Assembly (NCBI RefSeq): GCF_016427605.1
Contig: NZ_JAELXQ010000007.1
Span: 180,125-244,124, forward strand
DNA from: Ochrobactrum sp. Q0168
GTDB lineage: Bacteria; Pseudomonadota; Alphaproteobacteria; Rhizobiales; Rhizobiaceae
Reading direction: 5' to 3'
DNA length: 64,000 bases
Positions 36,435-44,821 of this stretch are shown piece after piece; position 1 is the first letter of the stretch; each line of letters opens with the position of its first letter. Position numbers and translations under genes: made by a program. The notes below the pieces were generated by a model. The model had not been told where the DNA came from and searched no databases. It worked only from the letters and a program-made list of their open reading frames with translations.

Positions 36435-38330
36435 ATGAAAACTTCGATAGCAACGGTTTCGATCAGTGGTGATCTACCGCAAAAGCTCGAAGCTATCGCC
36501 AAAGCCGGCTTCGACGGTGTGGAGATTTTCGAGAACGACTTTCTCACTTTTGATGAAAGTCCACGTCAGGTTGGCCATATGGCGCGTGATCTCGGACTAG
36601 AGATCACGCTGTTTCAGCCTTTCCGCGATTTTGAAGGCATGCCGGAGCCGTTGCGCAGTCGCACCTTTGACCGCGCTGAGCGCAAATTCGATCTGATGCA
36701 GGAGCTTGGCACTGATCTCGTTCTTGTGTGCTCGAATATATCGCCGGTTGCTATGGGTGGCCTTGATCGGGCAGCCGATGACTTCCGCGAGCTTGGCGAG
36801 CGGGCAGCGCGCCGCAATTTGCGCGTGGGTTACGAAGCGCTCGCCTGGGGTCGCCACATTAACGATCATCGCGATGCCTGGGAGATTGTGCGCCGGGCAG
36901 ACCATCCCAATGTCGGTCTGATCCTCGACAGCTTTCATACGCTTGCGCGCAAGATCGACGTGAATTCGATCCGCTCCATTCCAAAGGAAAAACTCTTCAT
37001 CGTTCAGATGGCCGACGCGCCGCTGATCGATATGGATCTGCTTTACTGGAGCCGTCACTATCGCAATATGCCGGGTGAGGGTGACCTGCCTGTTCTGGAT
37101 TTCATGCGCGCCGTGGCCGCGACCGGTTATGACGGCTATTTCTCGCTGGAGATTTTCAACGATCAGTTCCGCGGTGGGTTGCCCGCGTCCATCGCGGCTG
37201 ATGGCCGTCGCTCGTTGATTTATCTTGGTGATCAGGTGCGTCGCGTGGAACCTGAAAATCGGCTGACTGTGACCGATATGCCTGCAAGAGCCAAAGTGGA
37301 GCGCGTCAGCTTCATCGAGTTTGCGGCCCATGCCGATAGCGCCGATAGGCTGGCGTTGGTACTGGGCGCCTTGGGCTTTCAGCTCGTGGGCAAGCACAAA
37401 ACCAAGGATGTGGCGCTCTATCGTCAAGGCGAGATCAATCTGGTCGTCAATACCGATATACGCGGCTTTGCAAGCTCGGCCTATGCTGTTCACGGCACAA
37501 CGGCCTATGCCATGGGCCTTGTCGTCGATGATGCTGCAGCCGCGCAAGCAAGAGCAGTTGCATTGGGAGCGGAGCCATTCGAACAGCCGCTCGACCCCGG
37601 CGAGATCGGCATGCCAGCGATACGCGGTGTTGGCGGCGGCCTGATCTATTTCCTTGATGAAAAGACCGATCTGGGTCGTATCTTCGATATAGAATTCGAA
37701 CCTGTCGCAGAGGCTGGCGGCTTCCATGGGGTGGGGTTGACCCATATCGACCATGTCGCCCAGACGATGAAGTTCGATGAGCTTTTGACCTGGCTTCTGT
37801 TCTACACGTCGCTTACGGAATCCCGGAAATCGCCTATGGTTGATATTGTCGATCCGGGCGGCGTCGTGCGCAGTCAGGTCGTTGAAAATGACAGCGGCTC
37901 ATTGCGGATCACGCTTAATGGTGCTGAGAACCGCCGCACATTGGCTGGTCGCTTCATTGCAGAAACCTTCGGTTCCGGTATTCAGCATCTGGCATTTGCC
38001 ACCGACGATATTTTTGCGACAGCTGCAGCGCTGAAAGCCAACGGCTTTCATACGCTGGAAATTTCGCCCAACTACTATGATGATCTCGAAGCGAGGCTCG
38101 GCCTCGATCCGGATTTCACGGATAAGCTCAAAGCCGCCAATGTGCTCTATGATCGCGATGAAACCGGCGAATATTTTCAGCTCTATAGTCCAACCGACGA
38201 TCAGGGTTTCTTCTTCGAAGTTGTGCAGCGGCGCAGCTATAAGGGCTATGGCGCTGTGAATGCCATCTTCCGCATTGCAGCGCTTCGGCGCTATCTGAGG
38301 CCCGATGGCATGCCCAGGATGATGCTCTGA
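36435..38330 (+). CDS. quiC: 3-dehydroshikimate dehydratase fused to an HPPD-like VOC domain
   Basis: This 631-residue two-part protein has an N-terminal sugar-isomerase-like TIM barrel (1-270) with metal ligands Glu134 (VGYEALAWG), Asp165 (LILDSFHTL), Gln191 (IVQMADAP) and Glu239 (FSLEIFND). From memory this is the same residue set and numbering as Pseudomonas QuiC1. The C-terminal half (about 290-620) resembles 4-hydroxyphenylpyruvate dioxygenase and keeps an iron triad: His in LTHIDHV, His in IQHLAFA, Glu in FFFEVVQRR. Part 1 dehydrates 3-dehydroshikimate to protocatechuate. The role of the HPPD-like half is not settled for this family. Last gene of the Liv-2 operon, before a strong terminator. 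Confidence 0.88.
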   Translation: MKTSIATVSISGDLPQKLEAIAKAGFDGVEIFENDFLTFDESPRQVGHMARDLGLEITLFQPFRDFEGMPEPLRSRTFDRAERKFDLMQELGTDLVLVCSNISPVAMGGLDRAADDFRELGERAARRNLRVGYEALAWGRHINDHRDAWEIVRRADHPNVGLILDSFHTLARKIDVNSIRSIPKEKLFIVQMADAPLIDMDLLYWSRHYRNMPGEGDLPVLDFMRAVAATGYDGYFSLEIFNDQFRGGLPASIAADGRRSLIYLGDQVRRVEPENRLTVTDMPARAKVERVSFIEFAAHADSADRLALVLGALGFQLVGKHKTKDVALYRQGEINLVVNTDIRGFASSAYAVHGTTAYAMGLVVDDAAAAQARAVALGAEPFEQPLDPGEIGMPAIRGVGGGLIYFLDEKTDLGRIFDIEFEPVAEAGGFHGVGLTHIDHVAQTMKFDELLTWLLFYTSLTESRKSPMVDIVDPGGVVRSQVVENDSGSLRITLNGAENRRTLAGRFIAETFGSGIQHLAFATDDIFATAAALKANGFHTLEISPNYYDDLEARLGLDPDFTDKLKAANVLYDRDETGEYFQLYSPTDDQGFFFEVVQRRSYKGYGAVNAIFRIAALRRYLRPDGMPRMML

Positions 38331-38377
38331 GGCAATATCGCGATACGACCACGAGCTACTGCCTGAATATTTCAGTT

Positions 38378-38414
38378 ACGCGCCGCAAACATTTAAGTGT
38401 TTGCGGCGCGTTTC
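38378..38414 (+). terminator. Strong terminator after quiC
   Basis: A 14-bp perfect stem ACGCGCCGCAAACA (38378-38391) / TGTTTGCGGCGCGT (38398-38411) with a 6-base loop is followed by a short T-rich tail. It closes the Liv-2/quiC operon. Confidence 0.9.
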
Positions 38415-38502
38415 ATTATTATGGAAAACTATTTTAAGTCGGCTCGATGGGCTAATAGAACCTTCCTTGATAAATTCTATATAAATTATAGGTTTTTCGC
38501 GA
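38415..38502 (+). promoter_or_regulatory. AT-rich leader of the flavoprotein operon
   Basis: The 88 bases between the terminator and the flavoprotein gene are AT-rich. They include TATAAA (38480-38485), but I cannot pair it with a good -35 box. A new promoter is expected here because a strong terminator precedes it and the next operon is functionally distinct. Confidence 0.3.
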
Positions 38503-40077
38503 ATGCGAGAGACCATGACCAAAAATACGTTAGGAATATCAACGGATGTGCTTGTTGTTGGAGGAGGGCCAGCGGGTTGCTGGGCCGCGTGGAATGCTGC
38601 CGCAAACGGTGCGAGCGTCGTACTCGTAGAGAAGGGTTATGTTGGCACGAGCGGTGCTACCGCTGCCGGGAACACGACGACAATCTACACACGTCGCGGG
38701 ACTGCCGAACGGAGCGCGACGGTCACACAGAGGGTGCGGTTGGGGCAGGGTTTTGCCGAGCAGGAGCGCATTGAGCGCGTGCTCGACCGGACATATGAGA
38801 ACCTCGATTTGCTCGCTCAGTGGGGCTACGACTTCCCAACTTATGAAGATGGAACACCCTATCGCGGCATGCTGCGGGGACCCGACTATCTGCGATTTAT
38901 GCGGCAGAAGCTCATCAAGGCGCGTGTCCAGATCATCGACCATTGCCCGATCGAAGAACTGCTTGTGTCGGACGGAGTGGTTGCAGGGGCCATTGCGCGA
39001 TATCGGCGATCTGGTGAAACTCTGCATATCCGTTCCGGTGCAGTTGTGATCGCTACGGGCGGCTGTGCTTTTCGAAGTGGTGCGCTTGGCACCAACAACC
39101 TTACTGGCGATGGTTATCTTATGGCTGCGGAAGCGGGTGCCGTTCTTTCCGGCATGGAGTTTTCGGCGCAGTTTGGCATTTCTCCCGCCTATTCAAGTGT
39201 GACGAAAGGCGTTGTCTATTTCTGGGGCACGTTCAGTGACGAACAAGGCAATGAACTTTCTGCGGCAGGGGATCGCCAAAGCGTTGTCGCGCGGGAACTA
39301 ATCAAGGGCCCGGTCTATGCGGTGCTGGACAAAGCGCCGCCGCGTCTACAAGAGGGGTTTCGCCGGGGACAGCCGAACATTTTTGTGCCCTTCGATCGCA
39401 TGGGGATCGACCCATTCACGCAACGTTTTCCCATCACCCTCCGTCATGAAGGCACGGTTCGCGGTACTGGTGGGCTCAAGATTGACGGTCGTACAACGAC
39501 GACGATCCCCGGTTTGTTTGCCGCTGGCGATGCCGCTTCCCGTCAGGGCATGTCTGGGGCTTCGAGCGGCGGTGGCGGACCGAACTCCAGCTGGGCGATG
39601 GCGACAGGTTCATGGGCTGGCGAGGATGCGGCGAAGTTTGTGCAATCGCTTGGTGCAAACTGGCGCGACCGGGCTGTGCGTTCCGCCAATGCGCAATTGA
39701 GCGAACGGGCCGATCAGGCAACTGGCGATGTCGATGCGGTTTTGGATGATGTCAAACAGCAAGTTCTTCCGTTGGATGGCGGGTTCTTCAGAAACCATGA
39801 TCGTCTGGTCGCAGTTTCTGAGAGGCTGACCGCACTTTGGCAGGACGAGTCCTGGCGATCGCAACGCTCAACGAAGGTGCGTGAGGTCGAAGCGCTTATC
39901 GCGACCGCTCGCTGGGCAACCCATAGCGCGCTGTTGCGTAAGGAAAGCCGTGGTTTGCAGCGTCGCACGGATTTTCCGGAAGCAAATCCCACCATGGCGA
40001 AGCCGATCGACTCCGGTGGTGTCGACAACATCTGGGCTTCGTTCCAGAGCGCAAATCGAGTGAGTGCAGCATCATGA
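38503..40077 (+). CDS. FAD-dependent oxidoreductase, fumarate-reductase/AprA-like flavoprotein
   Basis: This 524-residue flavoprotein has the dinucleotide motif VLVVGGGPAGCWAAW (17-30), the GTSGATAAGN loop, VVIATGGCAFRSG, and the C-terminal FAD segment IPGLFAAGDAAS. It has the layout of succinate dehydrogenase/adenylylsulfate-reductase alpha-type proteins but not an obvious fumarate-reductase active-site set. The next gene, overlapping by four bases, encodes a 2x[4Fe-4S] ferredoxin, so the two probably form an AprAB-like complex. Four ABC genes follow in the same operon. The substrate is unknown; an organosulfur or other small imported compound is a guess from the importer class. ATG 38515 is an alternative start. 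Confidence 0.8.
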   Translation: MRETMTKNTLGISTDVLVVGGGPAGCWAAWNAAANGASVVLVEKGYVGTSGATAAGNTTTIYTRRGTAERSATVTQRVRLGQGFAEQERIERVLDRTYENLDLLAQWGYDFPTYEDGTPYRGMLRGPDYLRFMRQKLIKARVQIIDHCPIEELLVSDGVVAGAIARYRRSGETLHIRSGAVVIATGGCAFRSGALGTNNLTGDGYLMAAEAGAVLSGMEFSAQFGISPAYSSVTKGVVYFWGTFSDEQGNELSAAGDRQSVVARELIKGPVYAVLDKAPPRLQEGFRRGQPNIFVPFDRMGIDPFTQRFPITLRHEGTVRGTGGLKIDGRTTTTIPGLFAAGDAASRQGMSGASSGGGGPNSSWAMATGSWAGEDAAKFVQSLGANWRDRAVRSANAQLSERADQATGDVDAVLDDVKQQVLPLDGGFFRNHDRLVAVSERLTALWQDESWRSQRSTKVREVEALIATARWATHSALLRKESRGLQRRTDFPEANPTMAKPIDSGGVDNIWASFQSANRVSAAS

Positions 40078-40412
40078 TTGAGATCGTTAGTGAAGATCGC
40101 TGCATCAAGTGCGATCTTTGTGTTGAGGCCTGTCCGGACGATGTGTTCGAGGCTGTTCCCGATGGCGCTCCCATCATCGTTCGGCAATCGGACTGCCAGA
40201 CCTGTTTCTTGTGTGAGCTTTTTTGCCCGACAGACGCGCTCTACGTATCGCCTCTTTCCGAGGCAATTGAAGGCGCGACAGAGAGCGAACTCATCGCACG
40301 AGGTGTGATGGGGAGCTTCCGTCGAGAGATGGGATGGAAAAATGCCAAGCCGCGCGGAACGGCTGGCGACTGGAGTTACCGGATCTTCGAGACCGGCAAA
40401 ATCATACCCTGA
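40074..40412 (+). CDS. 2x[4Fe-4S] ferredoxin-type partner subunit
   Basis: This 112-residue protein has two classical cluster motifs, CIKCDLCVEACP and CQTCFLCELFCP, then a tail of about 50 residues ending in WSYRIFETGKIIP. The size and tail are like a short AprB-type beta subunit rather than a free ferredoxin. The ATG overlaps the flavoprotein stop (ATGA), strong evidence for a shared complex. Confidence 0.87.
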   Translation: MIEIVSEDRCIKCDLCVEACPDDVFEAVPDGAPIIVRQSDCQTCFLCELFCPTDALYVSPLSEAIEGATESELIARGVMGSFRREMGWKNAKPRGTAGDWSYRIFETGKIIP

Positions 40413-40424
40413 CTGGAGAAATGT

Positions 40425-41483
40425 ATGAGACGTTTTCTATCAACCATGCTGTTGGTTGTCGGCGTTCTAACGGCTGCGGCAGCGCCATCGCATGCAGAGG
40501 ATGCACCTGCGACTATTCGCTTTGGTGATGTGGGCTTTGGGTTCGGGACGCCATTCGGCGTTGGCCTTCAGGCTATTGCTGACGCGAAGGGCTTTATCGC
40601 CGACGAATTCAAAGGCACCTCTACCAAGATCGAGTTTACCTATTTCACGGGAACGGGTCCAGCGATCAACGAAGCGCTGTCTAACGGTCAGCTGGACTTT
40701 GCGTCCTATGGTGCGGTTCCCAATATTATTGGCAAGGCCAATGGTCTCGATACTGTCATTCTGGCGTCCTATGGCGGCACCACGATCTTTGGCGCGTCCA
40801 GGCCGGACCTCGACATCAAGACGATTGCCGACTTGAAGGGCAAAAAAGTCGCCATCCAGAAAGCGACAATCATTCACTGGGCGCTGATTACGGCTTTGAA
40901 GAATGCTGGCCTCTCCGAAAAAGATATCACCATCGTCGATCTGAAAAATGCGGACCAGCTTGCGGCTATTGCAGCAAAGAGCGTCGATGCCGTATTCGGT
41001 GCAGACTTCCTGCTTCCACTTGAGGATAAAGGTCTGGCCAAGATCTTCTACAAATCCTCTGCTGTTGGCGCGACCGGCGACGGTTTCGGCGCATTCCTCG
41101 TCACCGACAAGTTCCGTAAAGCCTATCCGGAAGCAACGCAGAAAGTCGTGACGGGCTTTGTCAAAGCCGCGCAATGGCTGTCGGATGACAAAAACCGGGA
41201 AGAGGCATTCAGTATCTGGTCGCGGGCAGGGTCGCCAATAGAGGTCATTCGCAAGTCCAATGAAGGCGGCGAGCTTGGTAAGAAGTACAATCCGCGTCTC
41301 GATGGTTTCTTTGCGGCGCGTTATCGCAGCGGTATCGACTTCGACAAGCAGCAGAAGCTCATTAGGCATGATATCGATCTCGATACATGGGTCGATAGAA
41401 GCTACGTGGACAATGCCGTCAAGACATTGAACCTTCAGTCGTTGTGGCCTGATCGTTCCGCGACGGGTGAACTTCTGAACTGA
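40425..41483 (+). CDS. SsuA/TauA/NrtA-type ABC binding protein
   Basis: This 352-residue periplasmic binding protein (NMT1/SsuA class) has the signal peptide MRRFLSTMLLVVGVLTAAAAPSHA. It shows the class patterns TGTGPAINEALSNGQLDFASYGAVPNI (split over residues about 75-100) and DLKGKKVAIQKATIIHWAL. Known members bind alkyl sulfonates, taurine, nitrate or thiamine precursors. Being in one operon with the flavoprotein and ferredoxin, it probably supplies their substrate. Confidence 0.88.
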   Translation: MRRFLSTMLLVVGVLTAAAAPSHAEDAPATIRFGDVGFGFGTPFGVGLQAIADAKGFIADEFKGTSTKIEFTYFTGTGPAINEALSNGQLDFASYGAVPNIIGKANGLDTVILASYGGTTIFGASRPDLDIKTIADLKGKKVAIQKATIIHWALITALKNAGLSEKDITIVDLKNADQLAAIAAKSVDAVFGADFLLPLEDKGLAKIFYKSSAVGATGDGFGAFLVTDKFRKAYPEATQKVVTGFVKAAQWLSDDKNREEAFSIWSRAGSPIEVIRKSNEGGELGKKYNPRLDGFFAARYRSGIDFDKQQKLIRHDIDLDTWVDRSYVDNAVKTLNLQSLWPDRSATGELLN

Positions 41484-41496
41484 TCGGAGAAAGCTG

Positions 41497-42324
41497 ATGG
41501 CGACGTTCGAAGCTGGAGCCGACTTTAGCGTCTCCCGGAGAATGAAAGACGAGCGACTGGCGAAACTGCAGTTTCTCATCAAAAGCTCAGTTCTGGCCTT
41601 GACCGGGCCGGTCTGCTTGCTGGTTCTCTGGTGGATTGCGTCGGCTTACAGCTGGATTTCGCCGCAAGTACTGCCGCGTCCGGATTGGGTCTTCAATACG
41701 TTTCTGGATCTTCTAAAGGATGGCGACATATTCTCTGCCGCCGTCGTCAGCTTCCAACGCATTGCCGAGGGTTTTCTGATTGGCGCATCCCTCGGCTTTG
41801 CGTTCGGTTTCCTGATTGGGAAATCTAAAATCGCAGAGGCCTATCTGGGGCCAAGCTTCAGAGCGCTTGCCGCAGTACCCTCACTTGGGTGGCTGCCAAT
41901 ACTGATCCTGCTATTCGGCATCGAAGAAAGCGTGAAGATCATCATCCTTTCTAAAGCCTGTTTCGTGCCCATGGCTATCAGTACTGCCGAAGGAGCAAGG
42001 AACATTCCTAAAGGGTTCAACGAGGTTGCCGACATTCTCGGCCTCCGTGCGCGTACCCGGTTTTTCAAGCTGACAATCCCGGCCATGGCGCCCTATATCG
42101 CGAGCGGCGTCCGACTTTCGCTCAGTCAGGCATTTGTTTCCCTGATCGTTGTGGAAATGCTCGCGGGCACTGACGGGCTTGGTTACATGATGGTCTGGGG
42201 CCGCACGCTTTTCCAGCTCGATATCGTTATTGTTGGCATGCTCGTTGTGGGCGTTGTCGGCTTTGCCCTCGACCTTCTCCTGAAGCGGGCGGAAGCGCTG
42301 ATGCGGAAGGGTAGTCATGTCTAA
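41497..42324 (+). CDS. SsuC/TauC-type ABC permease 1
   Basis: This 275-residue permease with about six helices has the EAA loop (EVADILGLRARTRFFKLTIPAMAPYI) and VPSLGWLPILILLFGIEES, standard for this class. It has a GGAGAAAG site. Confidence 0.9.
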   Translation: MATFEAGADFSVSRRMKDERLAKLQFLIKSSVLALTGPVCLLVLWWIASAYSWISPQVLPRPDWVFNTFLDLLKDGDIFSAAVVSFQRIAEGFLIGASLGFAFGFLIGKSKIAEAYLGPSFRALAAVPSLGWLPILILLFGIEESVKIIILSKACFVPMAISTAEGARNIPKGFNEVADILGLRARTRFFKLTIPAMAPYIASGVRLSLSQAFVSLIVVEMLAGTDGLGYMMVWGRTLFQLDIVIVGMLVVGVVGFALDLLLKRAEALMRKGSHV

Positions 42325-43090
42325 AGCTGAACGTTCCGCTTTGCGGATTCCTCGTGGCGCAGTGGTGCCGCTTGTGGCGGTCGCCGTTTGGTGGGGTGGT
42401 GTATCTGCAGGGCTGATCACTGGCCCCATGGCCATTCATCCCTTGCAGGTGCTGGAGGCGCCGTTCTTTGACCCTTCTGGGCGCGAATTGTGGGCGGGGC
42501 TTTTAGCAAGCATTGTTCGCGTGATGATCGGTGGCACTATCGGGTGCATTGCTGGGCTTGCACTCGGCTATGTGGTTGGCAGCTACCGCTGGGCCGGTTT
42601 GGCATTCGCACCGTCTATTCATGCCGTGCGTCAGGTTGCGCTCTTTGCCTGGATACCACTGCTGACGGCATGGTTTGGAAACGGTGAGGGCACCAAACTT
42701 GTGTTTACCGCTCTCTCGACATTTTTCCCGCTCTTTCTTGCAACAGAGCAGGGTGTGCGGCAGGTGCCGTCCTCGTTGATAGAAGTTGCTGACACATTGA
42801 ATTTGCGGCGCTGGACCCGCATTCGTCGCCTTTGCCTGCCGTCGGCGCTTCCGAACATCTATGTTGGTTTGCAGATTGCCGCTCTATCGGCCTGGATCGG
42901 AACTGTCGGTGCTGAATATGCTATTGGAAATGGTCGTGGATTGGGCAGCTACATTGCCAGCGCACGCGATCAGTTTCGCATGGACATTGTGATTGCCGGC
43001 GTCTTCACCCTGGCAACGGGCGGCGTCTTGCTCGCGTCCATCATTCGCCATGTCACATCGATTATATCGCCCTGGAGCTCAGAGAATTGA
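42317..43090 (+). CDS. SsuC/TauC-type ABC permease 2
   Basis: This 257-residue second permease of the same class (ALFAWIPLLTAWFGNGEGTK; EVADTLNLRRWTRIRRLCLP) overlaps the first by 8 bases. Most Ssu/Tau systems use one permease gene as a homodimer; a heterodimer is implied here. Confidence 0.88.
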   Translation: MSKAERSALRIPRGAVVPLVAVAVWWGGVSAGLITGPMAIHPLQVLEAPFFDPSGRELWAGLLASIVRVMIGGTIGCIAGLALGYVVGSYRWAGLAFAPSIHAVRQVALFAWIPLLTAWFGNGEGTKLVFTALSTFFPLFLATEQGVRQVPSSLIEVADTLNLRRWTRIRRLCLPSALPNIYVGLQIAALSAWIGTVGAEYAIGNGRGLGSYIASARDQFRMDIVIAGVFTLATGGVLLASIIRHVTSIISPWSSEN

Positions 43091-43827
43091 CGAACGCCCT
43101 TTCAATCGAACATGTCAGCAAGTCCTTTGTTCTGGATGGCGCACCTCGCCCGGTGTTGAGGGATATCAATTTTCAGGTCGGGCACAACGAGATCATATCC
43201 ATTGTAGGTGCGTCGGGCTGCGGAAAATCCACGTTGCTGCGGCTGATTATCGGACTGGATGGTGACTATCGCGGGTCGATTGCGCGTGGCGACACTGACA
43301 AAACATCACCGACAAAGATCGGTATGGTCTTTCAGGACCATCGCTTGTATCCATGGCTAACTGTTGAGGGCAATGTCGAGTTGGCTTTCGACAAGTCTGA
43401 TCTTTCGCCCGCATCCAAGTGCGAGAGAGTACAGCATTACCTCACGCTCGTCGGTCTCAGTGACTATGCGAAGGCCTATCCGAAGCAGCTTTCAGGCGGG
43501 ATGGCGCAGCGCGCGGCGATAGCCAGAGCGCTGGCGCAGGAACCCGATATTCTGCTTATGGATGAACCTTTCGGTGCCTTGGATTCCATCCTGCGGATGC
43601 GTCTTCAAGATGAACTTTTGTCTATCTGGGAGAAGAATAAGGTCTCCATCATTATCGTGACGCATGATGTGGAAGAAGCGCTTTATCTCGCTGACCGGGT
43701 TTTGATCATGGAGCCTAATCCCGGTCGGGTGCGTGATGTGTTCGATGTCGGACTACCGCGTCCGCGCGACCGCAGCGCGTCCATATTGGCTGATCTGAAA
43801 AAGCGCTGCCTTGCCATGCTGGTTTGA
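43087..43827 (+). CDS. SsuB/TauB-type ABC ATPase
   Basis: This 246-residue ATPase has Walker A GASGCGKST, Q-loop VFQDHRLYPWL, signature LSGGMAQRA, Walker B ILLMDEPFGALD and the H-loop VTHDVEEAL. It starts at TTG 43087, overlapping the permease stop (TTGA); I see no better start. Last gene of the flavoprotein operon. Confidence 0.9.
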   Translation: MTNALSIEHVSKSFVLDGAPRPVLRDINFQVGHNEIISIVGASGCGKSTLLRLIIGLDGDYRGSIARGDTDKTSPTKIGMVFQDHRLYPWLTVEGNVELAFDKSDLSPASKCERVQHYLTLVGLSDYAKAYPKQLSGGMAQRAAIARALAQEPDILLMDEPFGALDSILRMRLQDELLSIWEKNKVSIIIVTHDVEEALYLADRVLIMEPNPGRVRDVFDVGLPRPRDRSASILADLKKRCLAMLV

Positions 43828-43954
43828 ACCGCTGCAGGCCTTCTAAATCACGATCTTCCAAGCTGCCTGCACAACGCTCTGCACAGTTTCGAATAGGAAC
43901 GGAATCGCTTGACTCGCTCAAAACGATCATTAATGTTCACATTGGGAGCAGGAC

Positions 43955-44728
43955 ATGAGCGAAGCAAGAACACGTTTTCCGCAGGAACGTCACCGGCAGA
44001 TGATGGACGTCATCGCCGATGCGAAACGTATTGGCACCTCGGATCTGGCTGGCATCATGGGTGTTTCGCTTCCGACGTTGCGTCGCGATCTCATCACGCT
44101 GGAACAGGCGGGGTTGATCCTGAGAATTCACGGCGGCGTCGTTGCCCGCGGTGCGGGCGAGGGTGTTGCCGAGCCGATGTTTCTGGAAAAACTGCGCATA
44201 AGTCAAAGCGCCAAGGCGCGGATTGGCGAAGCTGCTGCTGCTTATGTGGCCAATAATTCCACCGTTATTCTTGATTCCGGCACGACAGCGCTTTCTGTCG
44301 CGCGCGCGCTTGCGGGCAGGGCGATCACGCTTGTAACGATGGACCTGAAGATTGCCGAAGCGGCGGCTGTTGGCGCAACGGAAGTGCATATCATCGGCGG
44401 TCGGGTCAGAAATGACTATTATTCGCTCATCGGGGCCTGGGCCACGGAAACGCTACGCCATATCCGCGCCGATTGTTTCTTTCTGTCCGCCGACTGTGTC
44501 GATCTTGACGGTGTTTCCACGTCTACCGTCGAGGAAGCAGAAGTGAAACGCGCAGCAATCGCCATTGCGCAAAAGACGATACTTGTCGCCGATCAGCGTA
44601 AACTTGGATGCCGCAGTTTTGCGCCGGTTTGTGGGCTGCAGGATTTGAGCGGCTTTATCACCGATATTGGTTTTGAAGGCTCTTTGCAGCCTTATCGCGA
44701 CCAACTGCCTTTTCTGGAAACCGTTTAA
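43955..44728 (+). CDS. DeoR-family regulator
   Basis: This 257-residue DeoR/GlpR-type regulator has the N-terminal HTH (RIGTSDLAGIMGVSLPTLRRDL, then RIHGGVVA) and the sugar-phosphate sensor domain (DSGTTALSVARAL, HIIGGRV, ADQRKLG). It precedes the sugar ABC/kinase operon in the same direction and probably senses the phosphorylated product of the FGGY kinase. A CATTAATG palindrome (43928-43935) lies just upstream, next to TTGACT (43909-43914), and could be its own operator. Confidence 0.87.
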   Translation: MSEARTRFPQERHRQMMDVIADAKRIGTSDLAGIMGVSLPTLRRDLITLEQAGLILRIHGGVVARGAGEGVAEPMFLEKLRISQSAKARIGEAAAAYVANNSTVILDSGTTALSVARALAGRAITLVTMDLKIAEAAAVGATEVHIIGGRVRNDYYSLIGAWATETLRHIRADCFFLSADCVDLDGVSTSTVEEAEVKRAAIAIAQKTILVADQRKLGCRSFAPVCGLQDLSGFITDIGFEGSLQPYRDQLPFLETV

Positions 44729-44753
44729 CGGGCGCCTCGGGGGAGGAACTGAA

Positions 44754-44786
44754 ATGCTAATCGCCAAACACGTTTTCGCCCGCTAA
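44754..44786 (+). CDS. Candidate 10-codon leader ORF with stop codon in a hairpin loop
   Basis: A strong GGGGGAGGAAC site precedes an ATG reading MLIAKHVFAR then TAA. The stem GCCCGC (44778-44783) / GCGGGC (44787-44792) places TAA exactly in the three-base loop. It could be a regulatory leader peptide for the permease gene at 44822, or the scar of a deleted gene whose ribosome binding site survived. Confidence 0.3.
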   Translation: MLIAKHVFAR

Positions 44787-44821
44787 GCGGGCCAAGGCAA
44801 CCAGCGCAGGGGAGAGCGCCA

